Counted from the stretch's first letter, positions 43,549-55,265 are shown. The stretch: DNA of 64,000 nt from Doryteuthis pealeii (GCA_023376005.1 CM042141.1:92386778-92450777), one strand, 5' to 3'. The notes: generated from the letters alone by a model not told the origin. Numbers and translations are program-made.

Positions 43549-44449
43549 AAAAGGCTTAAATACCGGTCATATTAACAGTTACAGATTTATTTCCACCGAT
43601 GGTCCATTAAGAACTCCAACAACGACCCGGTGGTTAAATGGAAAATAATGCGAACCTCAAACTCAGCCACAAATTTCAAAGGTAAATGCCCACTTTGCAT
43701 ATCGGAAAATATAGAGATAATATTGTTTAAGAACTCTAGAAAACTACTTAACAAACGTAACGAACTTATAACTAAATGCAGGCACAAAGTGAAATTCCAG
43801 ATATAACGTTATTAAATCCCCAATAGCCCCTAATTGTTATCTTTATTTTTTACTACTACTACAACTACTACTACTACTACTACTACTATGATTATTATTT
43901 TTATTATCATTATTTTTCATAGAATAATATATTATATATATATATATATATTATATATAAACAAAAATACGCACACACGCGCGTGACACAATCATATCAT
44001 CACAGCCTTCACGCATTTCCATGCAAACGCGCATGACATCATACACATACGCACAAAACAAAATACGCACACGTAGAAGAAAAAAACATTCCGCATCACG
44101 TAAACACGCAAACACGAGAATACAGTTAAAAAAAACGCACATATTTGACCATTTACACAATTCTGTCATTTTTAAAGGAACTTTTCGTATTACCCGATGA
44201 ATGCTCTAAGCAAGAAACCGCTGGTCGTAATACTGTTCCCGTAATTGAATAAATAAAGCAAAAACTTTTATTTGTTTTGATTTCTCATTGAACTATAATA
44301 TATATATATATATATAATATATATGCATAAGTGTAGTAGCCCTTAACTATTACTATTTTATTATTATTATTATTATTACTATTATTATTATTATTATTTC
44401 TACTTTTTTACAGAGTATATATATATATTATATACTAGACAAAACGTGA
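43547..44449. other. Spacer with minor arrays
   Basis: (CTA)n near 43855-43890, (TA)n near 43935-43960 and 44300, (ATT)n near 44355-44398. No gene seen. Near 44434-44460 the minus strand reads GTGACCCAACGGTCAC then CTAGT, a Helitron-like 3' end of uncertain validity. Confidence 0.45.
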
Positions 44450-44504
44450 CCGTTGGGTCACCCATTAAGCTCTCGCTAGATGATTAGGGAAAAGAGTAGG
44501 ATCT

Positions 44505-44640
44505 GCCAAATATATCCTGCTTTTCATTTTTTAAAAACGAACTAAAATTTATTAAAATTGATTATTTAAGGTCAAATTTTGTCTAAGTCGAAAAGTAGTA
44601 ACATAATGAGCATCAGTAAAAATGCAAAATAATATTAACA
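44505..44640 (+). repeat. Dispersed repeat E, copy 1
   Basis: Shares TTTAAAAACGAACTAAAATT, GATTATTTAAGGTC and AAGTCGAAAAGTAGTAACAT with 52790-52930 and, less well, with 55810-55905. Confidence 0.65.
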
Positions 44641-44774
44641 CATAATTTATTTTTGATCTATTTAAAACGTTTTTTTCGTCCATTTTGATCAGATGCCTGC
44701 CAAGAGGCTACTTAAAATCCGTTTTTACAAAATAATAAACTTTTGCAATTGAAAAATTCACACTGGATTGTCCA

Positions 44775-45090
44775 ATTGAACACATATCCTAGTAGATAAG
44801 GAGTTAGATTAAGACAGTTCTAAATGCCAGTTATCTCTAGGCTGCAGGTTCAATCCTGGTCAGGGACAGCAGTAACATAGAATAATATTACACAGCTTAA
44901 CACCTGTACCGCGGCTATGGTTAGTGGAATGAGAACAGGATACCCCCGTGGACCTAATAAAGGGTTGGGTTCAAAGTTCCGTGATGGCTCCCAATTACAA
45001 GAAGGTTCCCGAGTCCGACAAGAAATACCTGAAGAAGGCCGGAGGGACATCAGCCGAAACTTTGTACAGATAACAATGAAGACGAGGTCA
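44775..45090 (+). mobile_element. tRNA-like head with hammerhead-like tail
   Basis: 44788-44865 has an A-box-like CTAGTAGATAAGGAGTTAGA and a B box GGTTCAATCCTGG at tRNA spacing. About 170 bp downstream is CTGAAGA-A-GGC...GCC-GAAAC (45029-45060), a hammerhead core with a short stem II. Stem I and the cleavage triplet are not convincing. It may be a decayed relative of the 56.4-kb element. Confidence 0.45.
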
Positions 45091-45209
45091 ATAGTCTGAA
45101 TAATACAAATAATGGTAATCTTTACGGAGTTCCGTCCTGGCTTCCTGCATCCGAAACGGTATCACTTGAGAAAAAAAAAAAAAAAAAAAGAACCAACTTA
45201 GGGCATTTT

Positions 45210-45705
45210 TAACTGTCATTGGGTACCAGCAAAAAATTTTCCGTTTTAATTTTCTAACCTAAGTCAGAAAGTCAGTCCTACATTCTATGAATTAAACACT
45301 TTGCGAATTGGGTTACGGTTTTAGGGGATTAAGGTTTTTTTAATTATGTATTGCTTTAAAAAAATAACACAAAAAACCCAAATTACTATACATTTAATTA
45401 ACCATTGAAATTAATTATTGAATCTATTATTGAGACAGTTGTTTGTGTTTAATATAGCAATGTATAATTTCAATTAAACTTAGTTTTAAAAATATTTTTC
45501 ACCATAAAATTATAGTAATTTTGTGTTTTTTGTTGTTTATTTTTTTAAAGCAATACGTAATTAAAAACAACCTTAATCCCTAATACCGTAACCAAATTCG
45601 CAAAATGTTAATTCATAGACTGCAGTTAAACTGTCATTTGGTACCAGCAAAAAACTTTCCGTTTTAATTTTACCGACCTAAATAAGAAGTCAGTCTAGTT
45701 TGTTT
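45210..45705. repeat. Fold-back element H inside direct repeats
   Basis: Arms 45303-45375 and 45535-45605 share TTGCGAATTGGGTTACGGTT (inverted) and GTATTGCTTTAAAAAAATAA. Outside the arms, ACTGTCATTGGGTACCAGCA and AAACTTTCCGTTTTAATTTT-type sequences occur as direct repeats (45213-45290 and 45630-45705). Confidence 0.7.
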
Positions 45706-46369
45706 TAGTTTTAACTAAAACAAATTTTTAAGCCCGAAGAAAACTTTCACTTAAACAGTCAATATTTGCTCATTTGAATTCCATAATATTTAAATATATA
45801 ACTATTTTTTTTAAGTAAGTTTAATACTCTATGAATTAATAATTAAAGTAATTTTAAAAAAATCTATTTTAAAGCATGATTTCAATTTCGTAAAATTTAC
45901 GCTCAACTAAAATTGAAATCATGCCGTAAAAAAATACTTTTGTTTTTATATTAAAACAAACCAAAACGTTTGCTCATTTGCATAAGATTCGCCTGGAGAA
46001 AGGGAAGTGGGCGAATCTACGGGGGTTAGGGGGGTGTGTGAGGTGATCTATCTCTGGCTGCTTGATTTTTTACTCTTTTTTTCCCTCTGCTTAACTGACA
46101 AATAGAGAGTGGGAGGAGAGTTAACTTAACTGACAAACGGAGATGGGAAGAGAGACAGGAGTATCTAAGACAGGGATTGGTCGGTCGTTGACTTAATTGC
46201 TAATTACGCCTAATTAAAGCCAATTAAACTAAAAATATTGCATACACTTTGTAGTGCTAACACCAAGGAATATCTAAGTATAAATATTGTGTCCATAACA
46301 TAAATAGAAAAAAAATCCTTTAGCTGGAGAAGGTTGATAAAATCAGCTTTAGTATAATAATAGAATATA
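45706..46369. other. Unassigned AT-rich spacer
   Basis: A local inverted pair ATGATTTCAATT/AATTGAAATCAT occurs near 45877-45920. Otherwise nothing recognised. Confidence 0.4.
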
Positions 46370-46374
46370 TATAT

Positions 46375-46452
<78 letters not shown>
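46370..46452. repeat. (TA)n(TG)n array
   Basis: Compound array. Confidence 0.97.
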
Positions 46453-46456
<4 letters not shown>

Positions 46457-47097
46457 TGTGAATGTTGATAATGTCTTATAGAAAAGCCTTGGTTCCATAA
46501 TTTTATATAATATAACTTATGCCCTTATATTATATTCCAAACAATATGTGGATGAATATTTGTTTATATATACATATCTATGTGTTTATTTATATATGGA
46601 TAGTTAAATAAGACATAACCACCTTCAATTTAGGCATAGAGCACGTATGAAGCCCCTATATCCACCCACAAATAAAATAGAAATATTATCTTTTGAATAT
46701 AATATATATTGCGTAATATATAAATATATGTACGGATGTGTGTGTGTATATATATGCATATATATGTACATGTGTGTATCTATGGAGATGTGTATGTATA
46801 TGTATATGTGAACACATAGTTGGGTACACCTAAATATCTCCACCTCCAACTAAACCCTAAAATATAAAATATGAACTATACCCCCATATTAATCGTCCAA
46901 ATAGGCTAAAATACATGTGTATATGCATATATATGTGTATATATGTATGTATATGTATATGTGTATATGTTTGCATGTATGTGTATGTATATCTGTATGT
47001 GTGTTGTATGGAGGGGAGTGCAGGTGTGTTTGAATGTGGAGGTATATGATTGGATAGATCTCAAGCATGTCTATATAGATATGGACCAATAAAATAC
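46453..47097. other. Spacer with imperfect GTATAT repeats
   Basis: GTATATGTGTATAT-type runs (46730-46810, 46915-47000) in otherwise unassigned sequence. Confidence 0.5.
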
Positions 47098-47308
47098 CCT
47101 GCACTTCCTGCAATAACTTGTGAATGTGGGAAGATGTGCAAGATTTTAGCTGGACTAAAAAGCCACATTCGCGCAGCTCACCGTTGAACTTGTTAAACTT
47201 TTTGAAGTTCATATTTTTTGAACTTCTGAACTTTATATCATTTTATTTTATTTAAATTTTTTTAATTTTTATTAAAGCAATGGCAATACTCGAACACGAG
47301 TTTGCTGC

Positions 47309-47356
<48 letters not shown>
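47098..47356 (+). pseudogene. LINE 3' end: zinc finger, UTR and (ATC)n tail
   Basis: The frame reads PALPAITCECGKMCKILAGL followed by KSHIRAAHR and a TGA (47185-47187): a C-x1-C-x3-C/H-type terminal zinc knuckle common at LINE open-frame ends. An AT-rich stretch of about 120 bp follows, then CTGCCATCATCATC(ATC)n, which I read as 3' UTR and tail. Short, but the order finger, stop, UTR, simple tail is coherent. Confidence 0.6.
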
Positions 47357-47416
47357 GTATGTGTACATGTGTATGTATGTGTATGTAGGTATGTGTGTGG
47401 ATGTATGCATGTATAT

Positions 47417-47418
<2 letters not shown>

Positions 47419-47478
<60 letters not shown>
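47419..47478. repeat. (TA)n array
   Basis: Pure TA array. Confidence 0.97.
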
Positions 47479-47481
<3 letters not shown>

Positions 47482-48022
47482 AATTAGTTAAATAATTAAG
47501 CAGATAAAACAGGTTCTTAATATATATATAAGTAATTTAGGAAAATAGAATAAAATAGAATAAAACAAAAATGAAGGAAAATAGGATGAATAAATAAATA
47601 AATGAAATCAAAGGGAACTTTTAGTTGAAATCTGGAATAGATTGATTTAACAGGAATTCCTAACAAATTACCGACAGCAAATTACAAACTGGGCAAATCC
47701 CCTTTTTTTTATGACCGACAGCAGAGGAATACAGGACAATAAAATTTAAAAAAAATGTTTTCAAATGCTTTAAAAGTAATAAAGAATTCCTCATTCGCAT
47801 CTGATGATTGGCGGTGTTAGACACTTTGTCTAGGCTTCCTGAAATAGGCTATAATTCAAAGAATCTAAGTCTTCTGTTATATTTTTCCTTATAAATTTGC
47901 TCTGTGACTCTAACAATAAAAGCACACATTGAGCTCTGCAAACTGCGACAGGTTTAAAAAAAAAAAAAATCCTATGTCGTAAGGAAGATTTATTCTCCGG
48001 ATTTTTGGATTATATATACTCA
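47479..48022. other. Unassigned AT-rich spacer
   Basis: No feature recognised. Confidence 0.35.
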
Positions 48023-48041
48023 TATATATATATATATATGT

Positions 48042-48100
<59 letters not shown>
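48023..48100. repeat. (TA)n(TG)n array
   Basis: Compound array ending about 90 bp from the histone fragment. Confidence 0.97.
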
Positions 48101-48102
<2 letters not shown>

Positions 48103-48188
48103 GAGAAAATGGAAGTGAATCCGACAATGTAATATAGTGAAAAATTGAAAAAAACAATGTTTTGATTTCGTATTTTACGAAAATGAAC

Positions 48189-48377
<189 letters not shown>

Positions 48378-48384
48378 TTTTTTA

Positions 48385-48485
48385 AAGTGATGTTTATTAC
48401 GCCAACGCTTCAGTGTTTCGATCTGTTTCAATAGATCTGATAAGATCTATTGAAACAGATCGAAACACTGCAGAGTTGGCGAAAT
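48385..48485. repeat. Inverted repeat with hammerhead-like core, family C
   Basis: Arms of about 45 bp (ACGCTTCAGTGTTTCGATCT and its complement) meet at 48432-48440. The plus strand reads CTGATAA-GATCT...AGATC-GAAAC with GTT downstream. G8 is changed and stem I is poor, so inactive. Its end GTAATAAACATCAC (minus) matches the family-C tail. Confidence 0.6.
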
Positions 48486-48528
48486 AAACTTCCCTCGTTT
48501 TATGAACTTGTGTTTTTTCAATTTTTCA

Positions 48529-48630
<102 letters not shown>

Positions 48631-48659
48631 GTAAACAAACAAACAAACAGTGTGTTTGA

Positions 48660-48880
48660 TATGGCTTTTTTAGCCGACAATTTTTGGGAGAATATGTGCT
48701 TAATTGAAGTCGTACCTAATTTTGAAAATTAATTAATTTATAATTAATGAATTAGCGGGCATACTTGTTCAAATGTAAGGTTAAACAAATCGAGAAAAAT
48801 CAATCTCTGTATGTACATTCAGCCTATTAGGCCTCATCAGCAGAGCTATAGACAGGAAGACTGCTTTATCGGCTTCATAA
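48660..48880 (-). mobile_element. Family-A hammerhead terminal repeat, minus copy
   Basis: Reverse complement of the 24031-24235 unit, from GCCGACAATTTTTGGGAGAA to AGCAGAGCTATAGACAGGAA. Confidence 0.7.
48805..48845 (-). ncRNA. Hammerhead motif family A, one-base deletion
   Basis: CTCTG, CTGATGA, GGCCTAATAGGCT, then GAAT instead of GAAAT. Loss of one A removes a core or stem III base. Stem I (CTCTG/CAGAG) is perfect. Predicted inactive. Confidence 0.7.
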
Positions 48881-49454
48881 TACTGTGAATCTTAAAATAA
48901 ATCTTTCCGATGAAGCCGATATACAGTGAAAGGAGGGAACAAATATTCATTCACATACAAATTTTTAATTTATTGTATTTTAAATTAATGAATAAACACT
49001 TTTCATATAATCAACTGTACACAGATGTATAATAACTAAATATGTATAGAAAACAGAAAAAAATACAAAACAAAACAACCGAACAATTCTAACCTTATTT
49101 TTTTTACCCTGAATAACATTATGAAACACAAATGTTTTTCATTGATATTATGAGTTATTTTTTAATTGCTTATGTTGTGAAATTATAGTAAATGAGTTTT
49201 ATTCTCTTCAAATTAGCCTATTTTCTATGTAACAACGGACAAATCTGCACAATTTCATTTACATAAGTTTTTAATAAAACAAAGAATGAATCAAATTTGA
49301 AATGTAAAATTATACAAAACTAAATAAGATTGTTCGATAAGAAATCTAGAAAATTCTCTATCAACCATTCAGCACTGAATCCTCCTGGAATTTTCAAGAA
49401 AATTGGTTAATCAGATTTAATTACCCAGCTCACAAAAGCAAAGTTTAAACAAAA
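48881..49454. other. Unassigned AT-rich spacer
   Basis: No feature recognised. Confidence 0.35.
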
Positions 49455-49684
49455 ATTAATCCTTTCGAACAGTCTGTAGAGCACCTGCTTAAGAATCGCA
49501 AGGTTTCGGGTTCGATACCGGTCCCCGCCAACTCAGCACAGGAGTAGCATAATTGGATCTGTGTGGTAAAGTGAGGAACTGATAGTACGTGTGACGCTCC
49601 ACTTCAGACACAAAACAATCTCCCTGATCTAGCGCTAGTGAAAAGAGGAGAGACTCCTTTGCTTATACCCGCCAGCTTTACTTT
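49455..49684 (+). mobile_element. SINE A, near full length
   Basis: GAACAGTCTGTAGAGCACCT (A-box region) and CGGGTTCGATACCGGTCC (B box), then the standard body. Diverged by scattered substitutions. Confidence 0.78.
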
Positions 49685-49793
49685 ACATTTAAAAAAAATA
49701 TTATCAAAGACTTATGCTGCATCGCTGCTTTTTATTTATGTTTTACTTGTTTGAAATATAGATTACTTGGTAGTTTTAGTTTAATAAAAAAAA

Positions 49794-50042
49794 TTAAAGT
49801 CGACAGGGCGGCCTAAACTCAGTATCAACCAGTCAGCGAGGGAGTCTATCCCCTTCTCAATAGCGCTGGACCAAGGAGATTGGTTTAGCATCTGAGGTGG
49901 AGCGCCACACCTACCATCAGCTCCTTACTTTACCGCACAGATCCCTGTGCTACTCATACGCTGAGTTGGCGAGGACCGGTATCGAACTAGGAACCTTGCG
50001 GTTTCTAGTCGAACGCTCTACCGACTTAGCTAACCCGGCCCA
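49794..50042 (-). mobile_element. SINE A, best full-length copy
   Basis: The minus-strand head GGGCCGGGTTAGCTAAGTCG, GTAGAGCGTTCGACTAGAAA and TAGTTCGATACCGGTCC gives clear A and B boxes. The body runs to GGCCGCCCTGTCGACTTTAA. Facing the plus copy at 49455, it forms an inverted SINE pair about 110 bp apart. Confidence 0.85.
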
Positions 50043-50179
50043 TTTTCTTTGCCTACCAAATTTCCTTAACGGCTGTAGCAAATTTACCATTATTATTCAA
50101 TTCAACTAGTTTCCTATTGGAAAAGGTTCAAGTACCAGTCTCGGGGGGGGGGTTCACTGAGTGATTTTTCAGCGTAAAC

Positions 50180-50735
50180 AAGTGACACGTGTGAGAGCCG
50201 CTGTCACCTGATTACGGTAGGATCGCCTTGGTGGGAGATCCTCTGTGAGCGTCTCAAAGTAGGTAAAGAAAACCAGAAACGTTTTGAAGTGTGATGCAAC
50301 CGCTGATAAGCAAAACCGTGGATAAGCGAAACCGCGGATTAGCGAAACCACGGTTGATTCTGTTTATGGTTTACATGACTTCGCAAACATTTACGCAGAA
50401 TTGGGAGAGACGGGCTTAAATGGGTTAAAGAGTTTACGAGAAACGTTTTGAAGTGTGGCCCAACAGCGGATGTGAAACCGCAGATAAGCGAAATCACGGA
50501 TAAGCGAGACCACGGATAAGCGAAACCACAGTTGGCGATTGATATTGAGGGTTTACACAAACATTTACGGTAGGAGCGCAGTGCTGGTAGACACGTTGTG
50601 AGCGGCCTAAAGTAGGTAAAAAGTTGACCAGAAACGTGTGATCCGACCCTGAATAAGCGAAACCGCGGATAAGCGAAACCACAGTTGATGAATCTGTTGA
50701 TGTTGAGGGTTTACTCGAAAACATTTACCAACCAT
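50180..50735. repeat. Tandem repeat, three ~175-bp units with nested 17-mers
   Basis: Each unit has GTTTTGAAGTGTG-type sequence, then two to four copies of the 17-mer GGATAAGCGAAACCRCGG type, then TTGATGTTGAGGGTTTACAC and AAACATTTACGGTAGGAGCG. Units start near 50215, 50386 and 50570. The 17-mer contains CCGCGG and is partly palindromic. Function unknown. Confidence 0.8.
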
Positions 50736-50936
50736 GTTTTTTTTTTTTGTTTGTTTGTTTTTTTTTTTCTTCTTCTTTGGATATTTATAGAGAGTTTCTA
50801 TATAATTGGTACACAACATAATATATTACTCGTGTGTCTGCCTGTTTTACCATAAAGACAAAACTTTGCGATTTAGAATGTATAATTCTTGTGAACGACG
50901 CCTTTTCTAAGCTTTGTTCATCATAAACCAATCTAT

Positions 50937-50938
<2 letters not shown>

Positions 50939-50996
<58 letters not shown>
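50939..50996. repeat. (CT)n array
   Basis: Pure CT array. Confidence 0.98.
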
Positions 50997-51001
<5 letters not shown>

Positions 51002-51082
51002 GAATCCGGTAAATGTTACGAGATGGGAATTGCTAATAACTGTTAAAAAATTATTGGCAAATAGTATAATAGCTAATAGCTG

Positions 51083-51150
<68 letters not shown>
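51083..51150 (+). repeat. (AAT)n array, 5' flank of LINE copy
   Basis: Pure trinucleotide run ending exactly where the LINE begins. Confidence 0.96.
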
Positions 51151-51152
<2 letters not shown>

Positions 51153-51676
51153 GACTCGGTGGGAAAGGTAATCCACTGGGAATTGTGCAAGAAATTCAAT
51201 TTTCACGATACAACTAAATGATATATGCACAAGCATGGAGAATGAGACGCATAAAATTCTCTGGGACTTCGAGGTACAGACGTATCACCTGATCCCGGCC
51301 CGGAGACCTGACCTAGTATTGATCGACAAGAAGAAGAGAACCTGTCATCTCGTTGATTTTGACGTCCCGGCCGATCACCGAGTGAAAATGAAAGAAAGCG
51401 AAAATATAGACAAATACTTGGACCTTGCCAGAGAACTGAGAAAACTGTGGAACATGAAGGTGAATGTAGTACCAATTGTAATTGGTGTCCTTGGAACGGT
51501 CCCCAAAGCTCTAGAAAAAGAATTTGGGGGAATTGAAAATCAGAGGAAGAATCGAGACCATCCAAACTACAGCACTGTTGGGATCGGCTAGAATACTCAG
51601 AAGAGTCCTGGAGACCTGAGGAGACTTGCTGTCACTCAATTTTCAGTGAACCACCGGCTACGGCAGGTGTGAAAAC

Positions 51677-51677
<1 letters not shown>
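51151..51677 (+). pseudogene. R4/Dong-like LINE 3' end, copy D
   Basis: Best-preserved member: KILWDFEVQTYHLIPARRPD, LVLIDKKKRTCHLVDFDVPA, DKYLDLARELRKLWNMKV and VPIVIGVLGTVPKALEKEF. RPD followed by VDF matches the acidic residues expected in a PD-(D/E)xK restriction-like endonuclease. A single frameshift near 51530 moves the last helix (IQTTALLGSARILRRVLET-like) into another frame. 5'-truncated, with (TAA)n on both sides. Confidence 0.82.
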
Positions 51678-51721
<44 letters not shown>

Positions 51722-51722
51722 T
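51678..51722 (+). repeat. (AAT)n tail of LINE copy D
   Basis: Pure trinucleotide run immediately after the LINE 3' end. Confidence 0.96.
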
Positions 51723-51879
51723 ATAAAGAAGCTGCGTCTGTTTTGGTATGTTCTTGTCGAATTATAACTCAGAAAAAAAGTGGCCATTGAGCATTAAAAC
51801 CACGCACATGAAAATGTTTCAAACCAAGAGATATTTAAAAAAATAATATTCAAATGTAAACCACAAAAAGAAATTGTGA

Positions 51880-52730
51880 TTTTATATTTTTATTTCTTAG
51901 ATTTTGTTTTTAATGTATGGACACATTTTTAATTCTTAGGTTCTTTTATTGTTACATTGATATGGTAAAAAAGAAAATGAATTAAATACATTTTTTCATT
52001 GTAACTTAGCAGGCAATTAAGAACTACCCTTTAGAAAAATGAAATTGTTTCACACTACCCACGAGTTTAAGGTTATATTTTTAAATAACATTTTTAATGT
52101 AAACAAAAGAAAACAATTCCTAAAATAAAATTATAATTCTTAGATTCTTTATTGTTAAAAGTTTTAACCAGTGTAGTTCAAACAGTTTTTAAAGAATAAA
52201 ATTACTCATAGAATAAATGAATGATACAAACATTTTTAATACTTACCTTCTTTGTAAAACTGAATACATTTTTCTTTCAGTGTAACTCAACAGGCAATTA
52301 AGAATTGAATTTAAGTTTTTGTCAGACAGGAACATGCTTCTTAGAACAAAATATATCAATATATCAATTTTTAATCAGTATAAACTTTTTTAAAATATTC
52401 ATAAAATAAATGAATAATTTTCATTTGAATTAATACACAAAATTTTCCATCTACAAATAAAGAAACATGTTTAATTCTTAGCTTTTTTATTACTATATTT
52501 TTAAGGATAAAAAAGAAAATAATTTAAACGAATACATTTTTATCACTTTAATTCAACAATCAATTGGGAACTGAATATACATTTTTGCTATAAATACAAA
52601 AAGGTTTTATAAAAAGGAAATTAAATTTCAAAGCACTCAGAAGTTTAGGTTTACATTTTGATAAATAGTAATTTAAATGTAAACAAAAAAAATTCTTACA
52701 GTAAACAAAAATTATAATACGCGAATTCAT
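51880..52730. repeat. Ancient tandem repeat, ~270-bp period
   Basis: GTAACTTAGCAGGCAATTAA-type blocks occur near 52001, 52282 and 52548 (spacing about 265-281 bp), each preceded by GAATACATTTTT and followed by AAGTTTAGGTTTACATTTT-like sequence. Very AT-rich and diverged. No coding signal. Confidence 0.6.
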
Positions 52731-52784
52731 CGTGAATTTTTGCTTAATTTGATCAGATATTTGCTAGGTATACCCAAAAATTCG

Positions 52785-52930
52785 GCTGCTTTTCATTTTT
52801 AAAAACGAATTAAAATTAATTAAATCGATTATTTAAGGTCCCATTTTTGTCTAAGTCGAAAAGTAGTAACATAATGGGCATCAGTAAAAAAAAAAAAAAA
52901 AAAGCAAAATAATATTACACATGTAATTTA
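52785..52930 (+). repeat. Dispersed repeat E, copy 2
   Basis: TTTTTAAAAACGAATTAAAA, GATTATTTAAGGTC, AAGTCGAAAAGTAGTAACAT, then an A17 run. Confidence 0.65.
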
Positions 52931-53631
52931 TTTTTAATACATTTAAAACTATTTTTCGATCAATTTCGATCGCGTATGGCCCAACGCTGTTTAAAGATTG
53001 TGGAAAATCCGTGTTTACAAAATAAATTTAACATTGAAAATTTTTTACCAATAATAATTATTCGATTTTAATGAAATTTTCAGCATTGTTTTATCAATAA
53101 ATTAATTTTTATAATGCATCAGTTATTTTATTTCAAAACTTTAATTAGGTATTTCTGCTATGATAAATTAATATATAAAATTAATCTAAAATATGAGCAG
53201 CATGATGTTAAGTTTAAAATGTCATATTATTAGAATTTAAAAAAAAGTATTTTTTAATAACTACTTTACTTTAGTATCAATCACCCATATTTTTTGGTCG
53301 AAAACTGTATTGGTAATTTAGCGCCCCCACCATTTAAACGGAAGAAATATTGATGTATATATATATATTTCTTTTATAAGATAATAGCCAATTAAATAAT
53401 TATCTAAATGAGTAAAAAAGAATCTCCAAAAATTATTTTTTTATTTTATTTTCATTTTATTTTCCGATTTTCGAGAATCGAGCAGATTCATTAAAAAGAA
53501 TGTTTTTTTCTATTCACACCTTCGATCCCTGAGATACTCATATGCTGAGTTGGTGAGGACTAGGAACCGTGAAGGATCCTAGCCGAATATTCGACCGTAG
53601 TCTGTTGTAAATAAATGCGAACAACCGTTTG

Positions 53632-53633
<2 letters not shown>
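52931..53633. other. AT-rich spacer with SINE A fragment
   Basis: 53528-53600 (minus) is a SINE A piece (ACTCATATGCTGAGTTGGTG). The rest is unassigned. Confidence 0.5.
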
Positions 53634-53690
<57 letters not shown>

Positions 53691-53757
53691 AATGAATGGA
53701 AGTGAATCCGACAGTGTGAAATAAATATTTAGAAAAAACAAACACATGATGTTAAAT
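53634..53757. repeat. (TA)n array and adjoining family-D end
   Basis: (TA)n at 53634-53686, then AATGAATGGAAGTGAATCCG, which is also found at 54165 and, in part, near 48110. Confidence 0.8.
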
Positions 53758-53812
53758 TCGCTGACAAGAATTCTGTTTCGACCCTTTATTGAAGCGGTCT
53801 TCTCAAGAGCGA
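53758..53812 (-). ncRNA. Hammerhead-like motif, family D
   Basis: The minus strand has stem I AGCGA/TCGCT (5 perfect pairs), stem II GACC/GGGTC, GAAAC and palindromic stem III ACAGAATTCT...GT with GTC. The core reads CTTGAGA-A, one base short of the CTTGATGA seen at 54312. Not a canonical core. Activity unlikely. Confidence 0.5.
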
Positions 53813-54162
53813 GTTGTGTATGATAGAGAGAACGGCGAAAGTGGACCGTTATGAGACGAAAGTGGTGCAGATGAAACGTTTAATATTATAGCCGGAATTT
53901 TTTTTTTTAATTTAAAACATTTTTTTTTAATTTAGAAAATGCGTATTCTGTTTTGAAAATAAAAAAAAATAAATTTTATTTTATTTTATTAAATCAGAAG
54001 CATTATAGTCCACAAAGAAAACTCAAAAGAGTTTGATGTAAATGTGTATAAAAATGTAAAGAAAGTATCAAAAAGTTCAAAATCCCAGCACTGTAGACCA
54101 CGATGTTCACCGGATAAGATGTAGAAATCCTGGTAATTTTGTTTTTTCAAAAGACAATATGA
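53813..54162. other. Unassigned spacer
   Basis: AT-rich, partly similar to 38220-38390 (AATGCGTATTCTGT, AATCAGAAGCATTAT), so it is probably part of the same repeat. Confidence 0.45.
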
Positions 54163-54371
54163 AAAATGAATGGAAGTGAATCCGACAGTGTGAAAAAAAT
54201 ATTTAGAAAAAACAAACACATGATGTTAAAATTCGCTGACAGAATTCTGTTTCGACCCATTATTGAAGTGGTCTTCAATTTCGCCGTTCTCTCTATCATA
54301 CACAACTCGCTCTTGATGAAGACCACTTCAATAAAGGGTCGAAACATATGTGTTTGTTTTTTCTAAATATT

Positions 54372-54420
<49 letters not shown>
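54163..54420. repeat. Family-D inverted repeat with (TA)n
   Basis: Arms about 54196-54285 and 54312-54378 share TTTAGAAAAAACAAACACAT, GTTTCGACCC and TTGAAGTGGTCTTC in opposite orientation. (TA)n at 54379-54420. The plus arm has TCGCT-CTTGATGA-AGACC...GGGTC-GAAAC, but the base after the stem III GT is G, which does not allow cleavage in the known consensus. Confidence 0.75.
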
Positions 54421-54425
<5 letters not shown>

Positions 54426-55022
54426 TTTTTTTTTTACATGTAAATGTAAATATCTTAACCCTTCTCCTTTGAAATATTATAAAGGTGGGGGTTTATTTAC
54501 AAAAATATTTACATTTACTTGTCGATGAAAACTTGGCATACTTTTAACGCTTAAAACCACTAAAAAATTTGTCGAAAGAACGACTTAAATCTGCTAAAAT
54601 TTCAGTTTTTCATTTTATTTTACTATATTTCCAAACAATTACAAATAGAAAATCAAAATACTTAGATATCCTTTTTTTATTTTAACTAAAAACATGGCCT
54701 TAAACTAGCATAAATAAATAAAAATCTGAAGATTTAGATATTCTTTTGTATTTTAATAAAAAAAAATTATGGTATCGCAATTGTATGATCGAAATACGTC
54801 ACGTGATCAGTTTAGGACAATGAAGAAACGCAATACCCTTTTCCTGATAATTTACGTTTTCTTTTTTTAATTTAATTTATTTTTTGTACAGTTTATAATA
54901 CAAAAAAAATCCAATTCTATGCTTCAAAATTATAGTCGTATTGTTTCATTAATTTTTTTTTAAGAAAAATTATAGCTGATGCGAATTTGTTTTTATTCGC
55001 CGCAAGTAATTTAAAAAAAAAA
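54421..55022. other. Unassigned AT-rich spacer
   Basis: Long A and T runs. No feature recognised. Confidence 0.35.
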
Positions 55023-55265
55023 AAGTAAAGTCGTCGGGGTATCCTAAACTCAGTATCAGCCAGACAGCGAGGGAGTCTATCCCCATTTTACTAGCGCTAG
55101 ACCAAGGAGATTGTTTTCTTAGCGTCTGAGATGGAGCGCCACACCTACCATCAGCTCCTCACTTTACCATAGAGATGCCTGAGCTATTCATATGCTAAGT
55201 TGGTGAGGGCCAGTATCGAACCAGGAACAGTGAGGCTTCGAGCTGAATACTCTACCGTAGTCTGC
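55023..55265 (-). mobile_element. SINE A
   Basis: From GTCGTCGGGGTATCCTAAAC to the B box (CCAGTATCGAACCAGG on plus) and a degraded head ending ACTCTACCGTAGTCTG. Confidence 0.76.

Noticed and set aside
44434..44640. Helitron 3' end on the minus strand (GTGACC/GGTCAC hairpin then CTAGT)
   Set aside because: The base after CTAGT on that strand is A, not the expected T, and no matching 5' terminus was found, so it is not annotated as an element.
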